This document shows positions 37,492 through 46,992 of a stretch of 64,000 nt of DNA, piece by piece. This DNA is from Thioclava sp. ES.031 (lineage in GTDB: Bacteria > Pseudomonadota > Alphaproteobacteria > Rhodobacterales > Rhodobacteraceae). Position numbers and translations under genes: made by a program. A model generated the notes under the pieces. It was not told the origin of the DNA and did not search any database. It saw only the letters and a list, made by a program, of their open reading frames with translations. The stretch spans positions 1,994,001 to 2,058,000 of the forward strand of contig NZ_PDJO01000001.1 of NCBI RefSeq assembly GCF_002563775.1, written 5' to 3'. Within the stretch, counting starts at the first letter, position 1. Each line of letters opens with the position of its first letter.

Positions 37492-38712
37492 TCAGCCTAG
37501 CAGATCGTGGCAGAGTTCCAGCGCCGAAATCAGCGCATCGGCCTCTTCGCGGGTGTTGTACATCCCGAAAGACGCGCGCGCCGTCGCCGTGACCCCAAGC
37601 CATTCCATCAGCGGACCGGTGCAATGCTGCCCCGCGCGCACCGCGACGCCCCGCTTGTCGAGGATGGTCGAGATGTCATGTGGATGGGCTGGGCCGTTCA
37701 GCGTGAGCGAGAAGATCGCGCCTTTATCCGCCGCGGTGCCCTGCTGGTTGAGCCAGTTCAGCCCGTTCAGTTTTTCGGCAGTGTAGTCGCGCAGATCGCG
37801 CTCATGCTCGGCGATATTCTCCATCCCGATCCCCATCAGGTAATCGAGCGCGACGCCCATGCCGATCTGCTGCACGATGCCGGGCGTGCCCGCCTCGAAC
37901 TTCATCGGCGGCGTGTTGTAGATCACCGTTTTGCGGGTGACGGTGTCGATCATATCGCCGCCGCCAAGGAAGGGACGCATCTCACCCATCCGGTCGCGAT
38001 GGATGAAGAGTGCCCCGGAACCGCTGGGCCCATAAAGCTTATGTCCGGTGATGACGTAGAAATCGCAGCCCAGATCGTCGACATCGACGGGGCCATGCAC
38101 CGCCGCCTGCGAGCCATCCACCAGAGTCGCGATCCCGCGTGCGCGTGCGGCCTGCGCGATCGGTTTCACATCGACCCGGGTGCCCAGCACATTCGACATA
38201 TGGGTGATCGCGATCAGCTTGGTGCGCGGCGTGATCGCCTCCAGCACTTTCTCGGGCGGCAGCGATCCATCGGCCTCGGGCTCCACCCAGACCAGTTTCA
38301 CGCCCTGCCGTTCGCGCAGGAAATGCCACGGCACGATATTGGCGTGGTGTTCCATCACCGACAGGATGATCTCGTCGCCCGGCTCGAGGTTCGGCGCGCC
38401 CCAGGCGTAGCTGACGAGGTTGATCCCCTCGGTCGAGCCGGTGGTGAACACGATCTGCTCTTCATCGGCGACATGCAGGAAGCGCGCGACGATCCCGCGC
38501 ACGCTTTCGTATTTCTCGGTCGCGATATTCGACAGCGTATGGAGCCCGCGATGCACGTTGGAATAGTCGTGCTCATACATCTGCGTCATCGCGTCGATCA
38601 CGACGCGCGGCTTTTGCGCCGACGCCCCGTTATCGAGGTAAACCAATGGCTTGCCGTTCACTTCTCGCGTCAGGATCGGGAAATCCGCGCGGATTTTTTC
38701 GATATCATACAT
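37492..38712 (-). CDS. sufS: Cysteine desulfurase SufS
   Basis: A 406-residue PLP-dependent group II cysteine desulfurase that supplies sulfur for Fe-S clusters. ITGHKLYGPSGSGALFI contains the PLP lysine, and RAGQHCTGPLM holds the sulfur-accepting cysteine in the short-loop arrangement of SufS. It ends the suf operon after the two Yip1-like genes, with 8 bases between. It is distinct from the group I desulfurase that leads the operon, so the cluster has two sulfur donors. No sufE or sufU lies nearby. Confidence 0.94.
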   Translation of the reverse strand: MYDIEKIRADFPILTREVNGKPLVYLDNGASAQKPRVVIDAMTQMYEHDYSNVHRGLHTLSNIATEKYESVRGIVARFLHVADEEQIVFTTGSTEGINLVSYAWGAPNLEPGDEIILSVMEHHANIVPWHFLRERQGVKLVWVEPEADGSLPPEKVLEAITPRTKLIAITHMSNVLGTRVDVKPIAQAARARGIATLVDGSQAAVHGPVDVDDLGCDFYVITGHKLYGPSGSGALFIHRDRMGEMRPFLGGGDMIDTVTRKTVIYNTPPMKFEAGTPGIVQQIGMGVALDYLMGIGMENIAEHERDLRDYTAEKLNGLNWLNQQGTAADKGAIFSLTLNGPAHPHDISTILDKRGVAVRAGQHCTGPLMEWLGVTATARASFGMYNTREEADALISALELCHDLLG

Positions 38713-38720
38713 CGGGCACC

Positions 38721-39314
38721 TCAGAGTGACGCGGGGTCTGCGGGCATTTGCACGAGGCCGGTCGACACCAGCACGATCCCCGCGATCATCGCCGAGCCCA
38801 GAAAGGTCAGGATAACCCCGAAGCCGGTCGCCACGGGGTTTTCGAACCCGTGCAGAACCATCGTGAACTGCACCAGCAAGTAGAACATCAGCGCCACCAG
38901 CAGCACCGACATCAGCGTGGCCGAGATCGGGAAGAAGACCATCAGCACGACCTGGATCATCTGACCGATCATCAGAACGAATTCGATCCAGGTCAGAAGC
39001 AGCAGCGCATCCGGGAATTTCCCATGCCCGCCAAAGCGTTGGCCGACGAAAGACATGGCGAAGGCACCATAGACCAGAAGCGCGCCCTGCAGCCCCACCA
39101 CGGTCAGCGGCGGCGTCACCGTGCCGATATCCACCTTGGTGATGAAGCTGAACACCAGCTGCGCGAGCGTGCCGAGGATTGCGGTCATCACGACCACCAG
39201 AACCATCGCCATGAACCGCGCATTGGCGTTCAGATTCAGCCCGATCAAATCGCGCGCAACCGATTTCGGATCGGTGAAGCTACGGATAAGCCATTCTTTA
39301 AGATCGGGCTGCAT
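38721..39314 (-). CDS. Yip1-family membrane protein
   Basis: A 197-residue membrane protein with about five hydrophobic helices in a YIP1-like layout, starting MQPDLKEWLIRSFTDPKSVA. The upstream extension to 39362 was dropped because the ATG at 39314 overlaps the stop of the previous gene by one base (TGATG). A second membrane protein of similar type precedes it. Both lie between sufD and sufS, where no Fe-S function is known for them. A role in membrane tethering of the machinery is speculation. Confidence 0.75.
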   Translation of the reverse strand: MQPDLKEWLIRSFTDPKSVARDLIGLNLNANARFMAMVLVVVMTAILGTLAQLVFSFITKVDIGTVTPPLTVVGLQGALLVYGAFAMSFVGQRFGGHGKFPDALLLLTWIEFVLMIGQMIQVVLMVFFPISATLMSVLLVALMFYLLVQFTMVLHGFENPVATGFGVILTFLGSAMIAGIVLVSTGLVQMPADPASL

Positions 39315-39805
39315 CAGTTTGTTTTTCCTTCGAATTCTACCACGCGCAACGCAGCGCCCCATAGCAGGACGAAGGCCACGGTCACAAGCGCGGAAACGAG
39401 CGAAAGTTCCCCGCCGCGCCCGATGAACCCCGCCACGAGCCCTTGCAGCAGCATCAGCGGCGAGACCGCCAGAAGCGACCAGAACAGCGCGACCCGCGCA
39501 CCATACCAGCTTCCCTGCCCGCCGAGGAGCCTCAGCACAAGGTGGCTCAGTGCCGCAATCGCGTAGAAGACGGGCACGGTCGCGAGCAGCGCCAGCACCG
39601 TGCCCATCATCAGCCCGACCATCGGCTGGTCGGGCATCTCATGCGCGATCCGCGACAGCCGCGGCCATTGCGCGATGAAGATCACGGTCAGCGCCGCAAG
39701 CAGGAAGACCAGCGCGCGCGGCTCGGAGGCCGGGCGCGCGAGATGCTCGCGCATCACCACGCGCGGACGCCGATAGCTGCGCCGGATATCGTCGGTGGCG
39801 GACAT
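39314..39805 (-). CDS. Membrane protein, Yip1-like, in suf operon
   Basis: A 163-residue membrane protein with four predicted helices (around residues 30-48, 65-90, 105-125 and 138-155), next to the Yip1-family gene and coupled to it by one-base overlap. It follows sufD by 9 bases. The N-terminus is basic (RRSYRRPRVVMREH). I do not recognise specific residues that give a function; the pair is conserved-looking and inside an otherwise Fe-S operon. Confidence 0.68.
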   Translation of the reverse strand: MSATDDIRRSYRRPRVVMREHLARPASEPRALVFLLAALTVIFIAQWPRLSRIAHEMPDQPMVGLMMGTVLALLATVPVFYAIAALSHLVLRLLGGQGSWYGARVALFWSLLAVSPLMLLQGLVAGFIGRGGELSLVSALVTVAFVLLWGAALRVVEFEGKTN

Positions 39806-39814
39806 CGCTACGCC

Positions 39815-41092
39815 TCAGCCGCGATGGCGTGCGAGCCACCCTTCCAACCGGGTCAGGATCGCATCGCGGAACCGCTCTTCCTCAATCTCTTCAATGGCAT
39901 CGGCGACGAAGCTCAGAACCAGAAGCGCGGTGGCTTCTTCTTCCGGCACGCCGCGCGAACGCAGGTAGAAGAGCGCGGTCTCGTCGATCGCACCGGTGGT
40001 CGAGCCATGCGAGCACTGCACGTCATCGGCGTAGATCTCGAGTTCCGGCTTGGCGAGGAACTGGCTGTTCTCGTCGAGCAGCAGCGACTGGCTGATCTGG
40101 TAGCCATCGGTCTTCTGCGCGCCCGGCTTCACGAGGATCTTACCCTGGAAGATGCCTTCGGCGCCGTTCTTCAGCACCTTCTTGAAGACCTGACGGCTCT
40201 CGCCGCGCTCGGCCCCATGGGTAATGAAGATAGTGTCGTCGTGGTGGAACTTGCCGGTCTTGCCATCGCCAAGAGCCGCGCCCGCGACATGGGCATTCGC
40301 GTCGTCGCCCACGATGTCGATCACGCATTCATTGCGCGTCAGCACCCCGTTCGAGGTCAGCGTGAAGCTCTTAAACAGACCTTCTTCCGCGACGCGGGTG
40401 AAGATCGAGGTGATCGCCCGACGCTCGTGATCGCGGCCCTGCACGCGGATGTGGTGGAATTTCGCGCCCTTGGCGACGTCCACTTCCATCAGCTTGTTGA
40501 AGCGCGCGCCCGCCGGGCCGTTCTCCAGAACCGTGATCTCCGCGCCCTCTTCCAGCTTCACGAGGTGATGCAGGATCGGGTCGGAAGTCTCTGATTCATG
40601 GGTGTAAATCAGGCTCACGGGTTTCTCGGCGGCACCGGTCACGCGGATCAGCACACCATCGGTTGCGGACGCGGTGTTGAGCGCCGCGAAGGGACGCTTC
40701 ACCGGGTCCTGACCGTTGGCTTCCAGCGTACCGTAAAGGCTGCTGGCCCAGTTCACGTCGGGCGCATCGGCCAGACGCAGGATCTCGACGCCGGACATCG
40801 ACAGATCGTCCGAGGCCTCGGCATCGAACACGCCGTCGCGGAACACGATCTTGAGCCGGTCGATATCGCCGAAAATCTCCGGCTCGTCGTCGCTGAACGG
40901 CGCCGCGGGCACCGGATCGGGCGCGATGAAATCGGTCGGGTTGGTCCAGCGCCAGTATTCGTCGCGACGGCCCGGCAGGCCCATCGCATTCAGACGCTCC
41001 AGCGCGGCGCGGCGTTGCGGCCCGAACCCGTCGGGCAGAGAAACGCGCGCCAGCCGCGTCTCGGCGGGGGTCATTTTCTCGACTGCCGACAT
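39815..41092 (-). CDS. sufD: Fe-S assembly scaffold subunit SufD
   Basis: A 425-residue beta-helix protein of the SufBD family. The C-terminal half has IYADDVQCSHGSTTGAIDETALFYLRSRG, the conserved region with the histidine used in cluster assembly. With SufB and SufC it forms the SufBC2D scaffold. Its start overlaps the sufC stop by one base, so the two are co-translated. Length is normal for the family. Confidence 0.94.
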   Translation of the reverse strand: MSAVEKMTPAETRLARVSLPDGFGPQRRAALERLNAMGLPGRRDEYWRWTNPTDFIAPDPVPAAPFSDDEPEIFGDIDRLKIVFRDGVFDAEASDDLSMSGVEILRLADAPDVNWASSLYGTLEANGQDPVKRPFAALNTASATDGVLIRVTGAAEKPVSLIYTHESETSDPILHHLVKLEEGAEITVLENGPAGARFNKLMEVDVAKGAKFHHIRVQGRDHERRAITSIFTRVAEEGLFKSFTLTSNGVLTRNECVIDIVGDDANAHVAGAALGDGKTGKFHHDDTIFITHGAERGESRQVFKKVLKNGAEGIFQGKILVKPGAQKTDGYQISQSLLLDENSQFLAKPELEIYADDVQCSHGSTTGAIDETALFYLRSRGVPEEEATALLVLSFVADAIEEIEEERFRDAILTRLEGWLARHRG

Positions 41093-41865
41093 TACGCCAT
41101 CACCTCCGAGATCCCGTGTTTCGCGAGCAGGTCGGCATAGCCGTTCTTCTCGACTTCGAGGGCCAGTTCCGGCCCGCCGGTCTCGATGATGCGGCCATCC
41201 GCCATGATGTGGACGACATCGGGTTTGATGTGGTCGAGCAGGCGCTGGTAGTGGGTGATCACGAGGAAGGAACGGCCCTCGTCACGCAGCGCGTTCACGC
41301 CTTCCGCCACCAGACGCATCGCGTCGACGTCGAGGCCGGAATCGGTCTCGTCGAGGATGCACATCTTCGGCTCGAGGATCGCCATCTGCAGGATTTCGTT
41401 ACGCTTTTTCTCACCGCCCGAGAAGCCGACATTGACCGGACGCTTGAGCATGTCCGCGTCGATCTTGAGCGATTTTGCCTTGCCGCGCACCAGTTTCAGG
41501 AAGTCGCCAGCGGAGATTTCCTCCTCGCCGCGCGCCTTGCGCTGTGCGTTGAGCGCGGTGCGCAGGAAGGTCATGTTGCCGACGCCGGGGATTTCCACCG
41601 GGTACTGGAACGCGAGGAACAGGCCTGCCGCCGCGCGCTCTTCGGGCTCGGCCTCCAGCAGGTCGGTGTCGTTGAGATGCGCTTCGCCTTCGGTGACCTC
41701 GTAGCCATCGCGGCCCGAGAGCACATAGGACAGCGTCGACTTACCGGACCCGTTCGGCCCCATGATCGCATGGACCTTGCCGGACTCGACGCTCAGGTTG
41801 ACGCCCTTGAGGATCTGCTTGTCCTCTTCTTCCAGTTTGACGTGCAGGTTCTTGATATCAAGCAT
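41092..41865 (-). CDS. sufC: Fe-S assembly ATPase SufC
   Basis: A 257-residue ABC-type ATPase without membrane partner. Walker A GPNGSGKSTLS, the variant signature FSGGEKKRNEILQ and Walker B MCILDETDSGLDVDA are typical of SufC. It drives the conformational change of SufB-SufD that exposes the cluster site. It overlaps sufD and lies 9 bases after the ybjQ-type gene. Confidence 0.97.
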   Translation of the reverse strand: MLDIKNLHVKLEEEDKQILKGVNLSVESGKVHAIMGPNGSGKSTLSYVLSGRDGYEVTEGEAHLNDTDLLEAEPEERAAAGLFLAFQYPVEIPGVGNMTFLRTALNAQRKARGEEEISAGDFLKLVRGKAKSLKIDADMLKRPVNVGFSGGEKKRNEILQMAILEPKMCILDETDSGLDVDAMRLVAEGVNALRDEGRSFLVITHYQRLLDHIKPDVVHIMADGRIIETGGPELALEVEKNGYADLLAKHGISEVMA

Positions 41866-41874
41866 GGTTCTTCC

Positions 41875-42189
41875 TCAGGATACGGTTACAGCGGTGCCGG
41901 AGGCCGACACCATAAGCATGGATTGGCCGACGACCTCGTAGTCGAGATCGACGCCGACAACGGCATTCGCGCCCAGCTCGCGGGCGCGGTCTTCAAGCTC
42001 GCCGAGCGCCGTGGCGCGCGCGTCTTGCAATTTGGATTCGTAGGCGCCGGAGCGGCCGCCGATGATATCGGTGACCTGCGCGAAGATATCGCGGACGACA
42101 TTGGCGCCCATGATGGCTTCGCCCACGACGATGCCATGATAGGTCGCGATCGGGCGACCTTCGATGGTGGGGGTGGTGGTGACGATCAT
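41875..42189 (-). CDS. YbjQ/UPF0145-family protein
   Basis: A 104-residue soluble protein of the YbjQ (UPF0145) family, also labelled 'heavy-metal-binding'. Hallmarks are [32 protein letters not shown] and [18 protein letters not shown]; the fold is a pentameric dodecin-like/YbjQ assembly in solved members. No cysteines are visible, so metal binding is unproven. It is placed between a membrane-protein gene and sufC inside the suf operon, an unusual location. Confidence 0.87.
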   Translation of the reverse strand: MIVTTTPTIEGRPIATYHGIVVGEAIMGANVVRDIFAQVTDIIGGRSGAYESKLQDARATALGELEDRARELGANAVVGVDLDYEVVGQSMLMVSASGTAVTVS

Positions 42190-42241
42190 GCGCGCTCTCC
42201 CGTTTGGCGACCCGTGCGGGCCGCGGCGGGCGCGCGAAGGG

Positions 42242-42775
42242 TCAGAAGCGGATGGTGGTCTCGGCGTAGCGCAGGGTGCGCGGCTCGAATTGCGCGGTCT
42301 GCTGCTCCACCCAGTCGGGCGTGAAGGCGAGCGCCGCCATGTCCGGTTCCCAGAACGCGATATTGTGCAGCCCCACGAAGGCCAGCGCGACGCCCAGCAA
42401 TTGCACCGCCATCAGTTTCACCGAGGCGAGCCGCAGCACCATACCCAGCCCGAAGGCCGTCAGCACCGCCGCAACCACGAGGACCAGATCCGGGTTGGAG
42501 CCCACTTTCTCGGCGAGTTCCGGCGTCAGAAAGCGCATCTTGAGCGCCGTCACGATCACCATTCCCAAGACCCCGACCATCAAAGCCGGCACGACCTTCA
42601 GCACAGCGAACCGCGAGTGACGCGGTTTGGCGATGACCTGACGCAACATCTCGGCATCGTTGGCCACCCAGGCTTCCTGATCCCCGATATGCAGCTGAAT
42701 CCGGCCCTTCGCCGTTTTCCGCGTTTGCTCGATCCGCGCGAGGCGGTCGTTGAAACTGGCGCTCGATACCGTCAT
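42242..42775 (-). CDS. Membrane protein of unknown function in suf operon
   Basis: A 177-residue protein with a soluble N-terminal part of about 55 residues ([20 protein letters not shown]) and four hydrophobic segments between about residues 58 and 140. I recognise no catalytic motif. Start taken at the ATG at 42775 with GAGG before it; an in-frame GTG three codons earlier is possible. It lies between sufB and the ybjQ-type gene, with gaps of 99 and 52 bases. Confidence 0.68.
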   Translation of the reverse strand: MTVSSASFNDRLARIEQTRKTAKGRIQLHIGDQEAWVANDAEMLRQVIAKPRHSRFAVLKVVPALMVGVLGMVIVTALKMRFLTPELAEKVGSNPDLVLVVAAVLTAFGLGMVLRLASVKLMAVQLLGVALAFVGLHNIAFWEPDMAALAFTPDWVEQQTAQFEPRTLRYAETTIRF

Positions 42776-42874
42776 GGCCCTCACCTATCCATTTGGACAG
42801 GTTAAGACATGCATAAGGATTATGCCCGAAATGCGGCAGATCCTCGGCAATTTCGATATTTGCGCGCGTGAAGA

Positions 42875-44395
42875 TCACCCGACGCTCCCCTCCAGCGAAA
42901 TCGCCACAAGGCTTTGAGCTTCCATCGCGAATTCCATCGGCAGCGCCTGAAGGACTTCGCGGCAGAACCCGTTGACGACGAGCGCCACGGCCTCTTCCTC
43001 GTCCATCCCGCGGGCGCGGCAATAGAACAGCTGGTCGTCATCGACCTTCGAGGTGGTGGCCTCATGCTCGACCCGGCTCGAGTTGTTCTTCACCTCGATA
43101 TAGGGAACCGTGTGCGCGCCGCATTTGTCGCCGATCAGCAGCGAGTCACATTGCGTATAGTTGCGCGAGTCAGTCGCTTTCGGGTGCATCGAGACGAGAC
43201 CGCGATAGGTGTTCTGTGCCTGACCGGCCGAGATGCCCTTGGACACGATCCGCGAGCGGGTGTCCTTGCCCAGATGGATCATCTTGGTGCCGGTATCGGC
43301 CTGCTGCCAGTTATTCGCGATGGCGATCGAGTAGAACTCGCCCTGGCTCTCGTTGCCGCGCAGGATGCAGGACGGGTATTTCCACGTGATCGCGGAGCCG
43401 GTCTCGACCTGCGTCCACATCACCTTGGCGCGGTCGCCGCGGCAATCGGCACGCTTGGTGACGAAGTTGTAGATGCCGCCCTTGCCGTCCTCATCGCCCG
43501 GGAACCAGTTCTGCACCGTGGAATATTTCACCTCGGCGTCTTCCTCGACGATGATCTCGACCACGGCCGCGTGCAGCTGCGCGGTGTCGCGCTTGGGCGC
43601 GGTGCAGCCTTCGAGATAGGACACATACGAGCCCTTGTCGGCGATGATCAGGGTGCGCTCGAACTGCCCGGTATTCTCCGCGTTGATGCGGAAATAGGTC
43701 GAGAGTTCCATCGGGCAGCGCACGCCCGGCGGCACGTAGACGAAGGAGCCGTCCGAGAACACGGCCGAATTCAGCGCGGCGTAGAAGTTATCCGCCTGCG
43801 GCACGACCGAGCCGAGATATTTCTTCACCAGCTCCGGGTGTTCCTGGATCGCTTCCGAGATCGAGCAGAAGATCACGCCCGCCTCGGCCAGCTTGTCCTT
43901 GAAGGTGGTCCCGACGGAGACGGAGTCGAACACAGCGTCGACCGCGATCTGGCGATCTTCGAGGTTGATGTCCTCCGCGCCTTCGACGCCCGCGAGGATC
44001 ATCTGTTCCTTCAGCGGAATGCCGAGCTTCTCATAGGTCGCGAGCAGCTTGGGATCGACCTCGTCGAGCGACTTGGGCTTCTCGACCATGCTCTTCGGGC
44101 GCGCGTAGTAATACTGGTCCTGAAAGTCGATTTCCGGAACCTTCAGCAGCGCCCAGTTCGGCTTGGGCATATCTTCCCAGCGCGAGAAGGCCTGCAGACG
44201 CCATTCGGTCATCCACTCGGGCTCTTTGTTCTTGTCCGAGATGAGGCGGACGATATCCGTGTTCACGCCTTTCGGCGCGTATTCCATCTCGATATCGGTG
44301 TCCCAGCCGTATTTGTAGGTGCCCATATTCTGGACGGTCTCGACCGTCTCGCGATCGACGCCCTCACGTACTTCCACCTGATCAACGCCCGCCAT
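42875..44395 (-). CDS. sufB: Fe-S assembly scaffold subunit SufB
   Basis: A 506-residue SufB protein, the main scaffold on which Fe-S clusters are built. Clear blocks include [16 protein letters not shown] near the start, [41 protein letters not shown] and [16 protein letters not shown], with conserved cysteines. Start chosen at 44395 because GGGAG lies 8 bases before it; an ATG five codons earlier overlaps that site. It follows the leading cysteine desulfurase gene by 18 bases. Confidence 0.95.
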   Translation of the reverse strand: MAGVDQVEVREGVDRETVETVQNMGTYKYGWDTDIEMEYAPKGVNTDIVRLISDKNKEPEWMTEWRLQAFSRWEDMPKPNWALLKVPEIDFQDQYYYARPKSMVEKPKSLDEVDPKLLATYEKLGIPLKEQMILAGVEGAEDINLEDRQIAVDAVFDSVSVGTTFKDKLAEAGVIFCSISEAIQEHPELVKKYLGSVVPQADNFYAALNSAVFSDGSFVYVPPGVRCPMELSTYFRINAENTGQFERTLIIADKGSYVSYLEGCTAPKRDTAQLHAAVVEIIVEEDAEVKYSTVQNWFPGDEDGKGGIYNFVTKRADCRGDRAKVMWTQVETGSAITWKYPSCILRGNESQGEFYSIAIANNWQQADTGTKMIHLGKDTRSRIVSKGISAGQAQNTYRGLVSMHPKATDSRNYTQCDSLLIGDKCGAHTVPYIEVKNNSSRVEHEATTSKVDDDQLFYCRARGMDEEEAVALVVNGFCREVLQALPMEFAMEAQSLVAISLEGSVG

Positions 44396-44413
44396 ATCCG
44401 GCTCTCCCATCTC

Positions 44414-45457
44414 TTACCCGCGCCGTGCGCGGTGTTTCGCTTCGCATTTCAGCCAGTGTTCGGCGAAACGCATGACATCTTCTTCGCGGCTCTGCGGCCC
44501 CAGCGAGACCCGCAAGGCCGATCCCGCTTCGGTTTCCGAAAAGCCCATCGCGACCAGCGCAGCAGAGCTTTTGACCTTCCCGCTCGAACAGGCGGAGCCT
44601 GCGGAAACCGCGAACCCGCCCAGGTCCATCTGCATCACCTGCGTCTCGCCCTTCCAGCCGGGCGTGATGAAGCAGGAGGTGTTCGGAAGCCTGTGCGATT
44701 CATTCCCGACAAAAATAGTCTCGCTTGCCCGATCCGCAATGGCGTTTTCTAGAATGTTTCTAAGTTTTTCGATCTCGCGCCAGATTCCGCCCTCAAGATC
44801 ACGCGAGGCGGCTTCGGCTGCCGCACCGAAGCCCGCAATGCCGATCAGGTTCTCCGTGCCGGCCCGCCGACCCATCTCCTGACCACCACCTTTGAGCTGC
44901 GCCGCGATATCCGTGCCGCGCTTCACGATCAGCGCGCCCACGCCCTTCGGCCCACCCAGCTTATGCGCCGAGACGATGCCGCAGGTGGTGCCTAGCCAAT
45001 TGAACGCGAAGGGGATCTTGCCGAAGCCTTGGGTGAGATCGCTCAGATACAGCCCCTCGGGCAGATCCTGCACCACGCCGGTCTCGGAATTGGCCAGCTG
45101 CAGGGCCGAATTTACGGGATCGGCGACAGTGATCCGCCCTGCCCGGTCGACGGGCAGATCCTCGATGCACCAGCTGCGGATCGCGTCATGCTCGACGCCC
45201 GCGCAATGCACCTCGCGCCCGCCAAGCGCCAGCGCCGCGGCCTCGGTCGCGCCTGAGGTGAAGATCACATCCTGCCCCTCGGCCCCCAAAGCCGCCGCGA
45301 CCTGAGCCCGCGCGCGCTCCATCAGGGCCTTCGCCGCACGCCCCTCGGAATGCACCGATGACGGGTTGCCCACCACATCCATCGCTTCGATCATCGCCGC
45401 GCGGGCCTCTGATCTCAGCGGCGTTGTCGCGTTCCAGTCGAGATAGCTGCGCGCCAT
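44414..45457 (-). CDS. iscS: Cysteine desulfurase, IscS/NifS type
   Basis: A 347-residue group I cysteine desulfurase, shorter than enterobacterial IscS (about 404). The start is YLDWNATTPLRSEARAAM, the PLP-lysine region is VSAHKLGGPKGVGALIV, and the sulfur-accepting cysteine lies in SAGSACSSGKV. Start at 45457 behind GGAG; an upstream in-frame codon runs into the dispersed repeat. First enzyme gene after iscR. Two desulfurases in one operon (this and sufS) follow the pattern of related Rhodobacteraceae. Confidence 0.92.
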   Translation of the reverse strand: MARSYLDWNATTPLRSEARAAMIEAMDVVGNPSSVHSEGRAAKALMERARAQVAAALGAEGQDVIFTSGATEAAALALGGREVHCAGVEHDAIRSWCIEDLPVDRAGRITVADPVNSALQLANSETGVVQDLPEGLYLSDLTQGFGKIPFAFNWLGTTCGIVSAHKLGGPKGVGALIVKRGTDIAAQLKGGGQEMGRRAGTENLIGIAGFGAAAEAASRDLEGGIWREIEKLRNILENAIADRASETIFVGNESHRLPNTSCFITPGWKGETQVMQMDLGGFAVSAGSACSSGKVKSSAALVAMGFSETEAGSALRVSLGPQSREEDVMRFAEHWLKCEAKHRARRG

Positions 45458-45534
45458 GATACGCTCCGCTTGGTTAAATGTCGGATAGCTGCGGCGGGGA
45501 TAGGGCAGCCGCGCCCCAGAAGAAAGGGCGCGCT

Positions 45535-45590
45535 TTCGACTTGGCAAAAATATCCCCCGCGGAGCGTCCGCGAGAGGCCATCACGCCCCG
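45535..45590. repeat. Dispersed intergenic repeat, copy C
   Basis: CTTGG at 45540-45544 followed by AAAAATATCCC at 45546-45556, then a GC-rich dyad CCGCGGAGCGTCCGCGA. It matches the left part of copies A and B and lies between iscR and iscS. Any effect on the suf transcript is unknown. Confidence 0.5.
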
Positions 45591-45600
45591 GCGGTCGGAG

Positions 45601-46059
45601 TTACTCGTCGACGACCGAAAACAGGCTCGGCACGGCCGGACAGGGTTTCATGCGGTTCTTCACCACATCTTCCAGCGTCGTCTGGTGCAGGAAGACGAAG
45701 ACCTGCGCCGACAGGCTCTCCCAGAGGCGGTTCGCCATCGACTGCGCGCGCGAGCCCGAAATCGCGCCCGAGGCGCCAGCGCCCACATGCATCGCCGAGA
45801 CGGTCTCGTCCACGGCCTCGAAAATCTCCGAGATGCGAATTTCCGACGGGCAGCGCGCCAGCCGATAGCCGCCACCCGGACCGCGCACCGAATTCACCAG
45901 CCCCGCCCGGCGCAGCCGCACGAAGAGCTGCTCGAGATAGGGCAGCGAGATATCCTGACGCTCGGACAGCGCCGCCAGAGAGGTCCGGCTGCCTTCGCCC
46001 GCCAGCGCCAGATCGACCAGCGCGACCATCGCGTAACGGCCTTTCGTCGACAGTTTCAT
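45601..46059 (-). CDS. iscR: Rrf2-family regulator IscR, cysteine-poor type
   Basis: A 152-residue Rrf2 winged-helix regulator (MKLSTKGRYAMVALVDLALAG, then RQDISLPYLEQLFVRLRRAGLVNSVRGPGGGYRLAR). It heads the suf operon and should repress it. The three clustered cysteines that hold the Fe-S cluster in E. coli IscR are absent from the equivalent region (about residues 85-115). Only C70 and C140 are present. Studies of Rhodobacter IscR report a similar cysteine-poor form that still senses iron. Start at 46059 behind AGGAGG. Confidence 0.9.
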   Translation of the reverse strand: MKLSTKGRYAMVALVDLALAGEGSRTSLAALSERQDISLPYLEQLFVRLRRAGLVNSVRGPGGGYRLARCPSEIRISEIFEAVDETVSAMHVGAGASGAISGSRAQSMANRLWESLSAQVFVFLHQTTLEDVVKNRMKPCPAVPSLFSVVDE

Positions 46060-46098
46060 GCACCCTCCTCGGCCCGAGACCCATCCGAACCCGTATTT

Positions 46099-46113
46099 AG
46101 CCGAAAATCGGCT
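46099..46113. promoter_or_regulatory. Palindrome upstream of iscR
   Basis: AGCCGA-AAA-TCGGCT (46099-46113) is a perfect 6-bp dyad about 40 bases before the iscR start. TGCT-AA-AGCA lies a further 32 bases upstream (46145-46154). Either could be an operator for IscR or an iron regulator. Small hairpin formation in the leader is an alternative. Confidence 0.4.
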
Positions 46114-46314
46114 CGAAAACACCGCCCGCGCAGGAGTGAATCATTGCTAAAGCATTGACGCAAGCGCGAGGGCCGATTACCTCCACCAATGCCCGATCTC
46201 CCGGCATGGCGCCGGGGGAGGCTTTCTCCTAGGCCAGCCGCGCCGACCCGTCAAGAAAGGCAGGAGCGCAGGCGCCCAAGGAACCCAGAGCTGGCGCAAT
46301 AAAAACGAGAGACG

Positions 46315-46992
46315 ATGCCCGAAGTCATTTTTCCCGGTCCCGAAGGTCGCCTCGAGGGGCGCTACCACCCGCAGCCCGCACCCGACGCGCCGATCGCGAT
46401 CATTCTGCACCCCGACCCGCAATTCGGCGGCACGATGAACAACCGCGTCGTCTACAACCTGCATTACGCCTTCTTCAAAATGGGCTTCACCGTTCTGCGC
46501 TTCAACTTCCGGGGCGTGGGCCGCAGCCAAGGCGAATACGATCAGGGCGTGGGCGAATTGTCCGATGCGGCTTCGGCGCTGGACTACCTGCAGACGATGA
46601 ACCCCAACTCGAAGCATTGCTGGGTCGCGGGCCATTCCTTCGGCGCGTGGATCGGCATGCAGCTGCTGATGCGCCGCCCCGAGATCACCGGCTTCATCTC
46701 CGTTGCCCCGCCCGGCCCCTCGTCGCCCGGCCCCGGCAATTACGACTATTCCTTCCTCGCGCCCTGCCCGTCCTCGGGTCTGATCATCAACGGCACGAAC
46801 GACCGGATCGCGCAGCCCAAAGAGACCGAGCAACTGGTCTCCAAGCTGCAGGAGCAGAAGGGCATCACGATCACCCATGAGGTCATCGAAGGCGCGGATC
46901 ACTTCTTCAAGAACGAAGAAGCCCATATGCAGCCGATGATCGACACGGTTCAGACCTATGTCCGCCGCCGCCTGACGGAGGGCACGCGCTAA
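46315..46992 (+). CDS. Alpha/beta hydrolase
   Basis: A 225-residue cytoplasmic hydrolase of the dienelactone/YpfH-like alpha/beta class. The nucleophile elbow is GHSFGAW near residue 104, IIHGT-like INGTNDRIAQP near 160 leads to the acid, and the final catalytic histidine is in EGADHFFKNEEAHM near 205. The strand segment FNFRGVGRSQGEYDQG is typical of the family. Substrate unknown. First of four overlapping genes: its TAA shares one base with the next ATG. Confidence 0.87.
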   Translation: MPEVIFPGPEGRLEGRYHPQPAPDAPIAIILHPDPQFGGTMNNRVVYNLHYAFFKMGFTVLRFNFRGVGRSQGEYDQGVGELSDAASALDYLQTMNPNSKHCWVAGHSFGAWIGMQLLMRRPEITGFISVAPPGPSSPGPGNYDYSFLAPCPSSGLIINGTNDRIAQPKETEQLVSKLQEQKGITITHEVIEGADHFFKNEEAHMQPMIDTVQTYVRRRLTEGTR

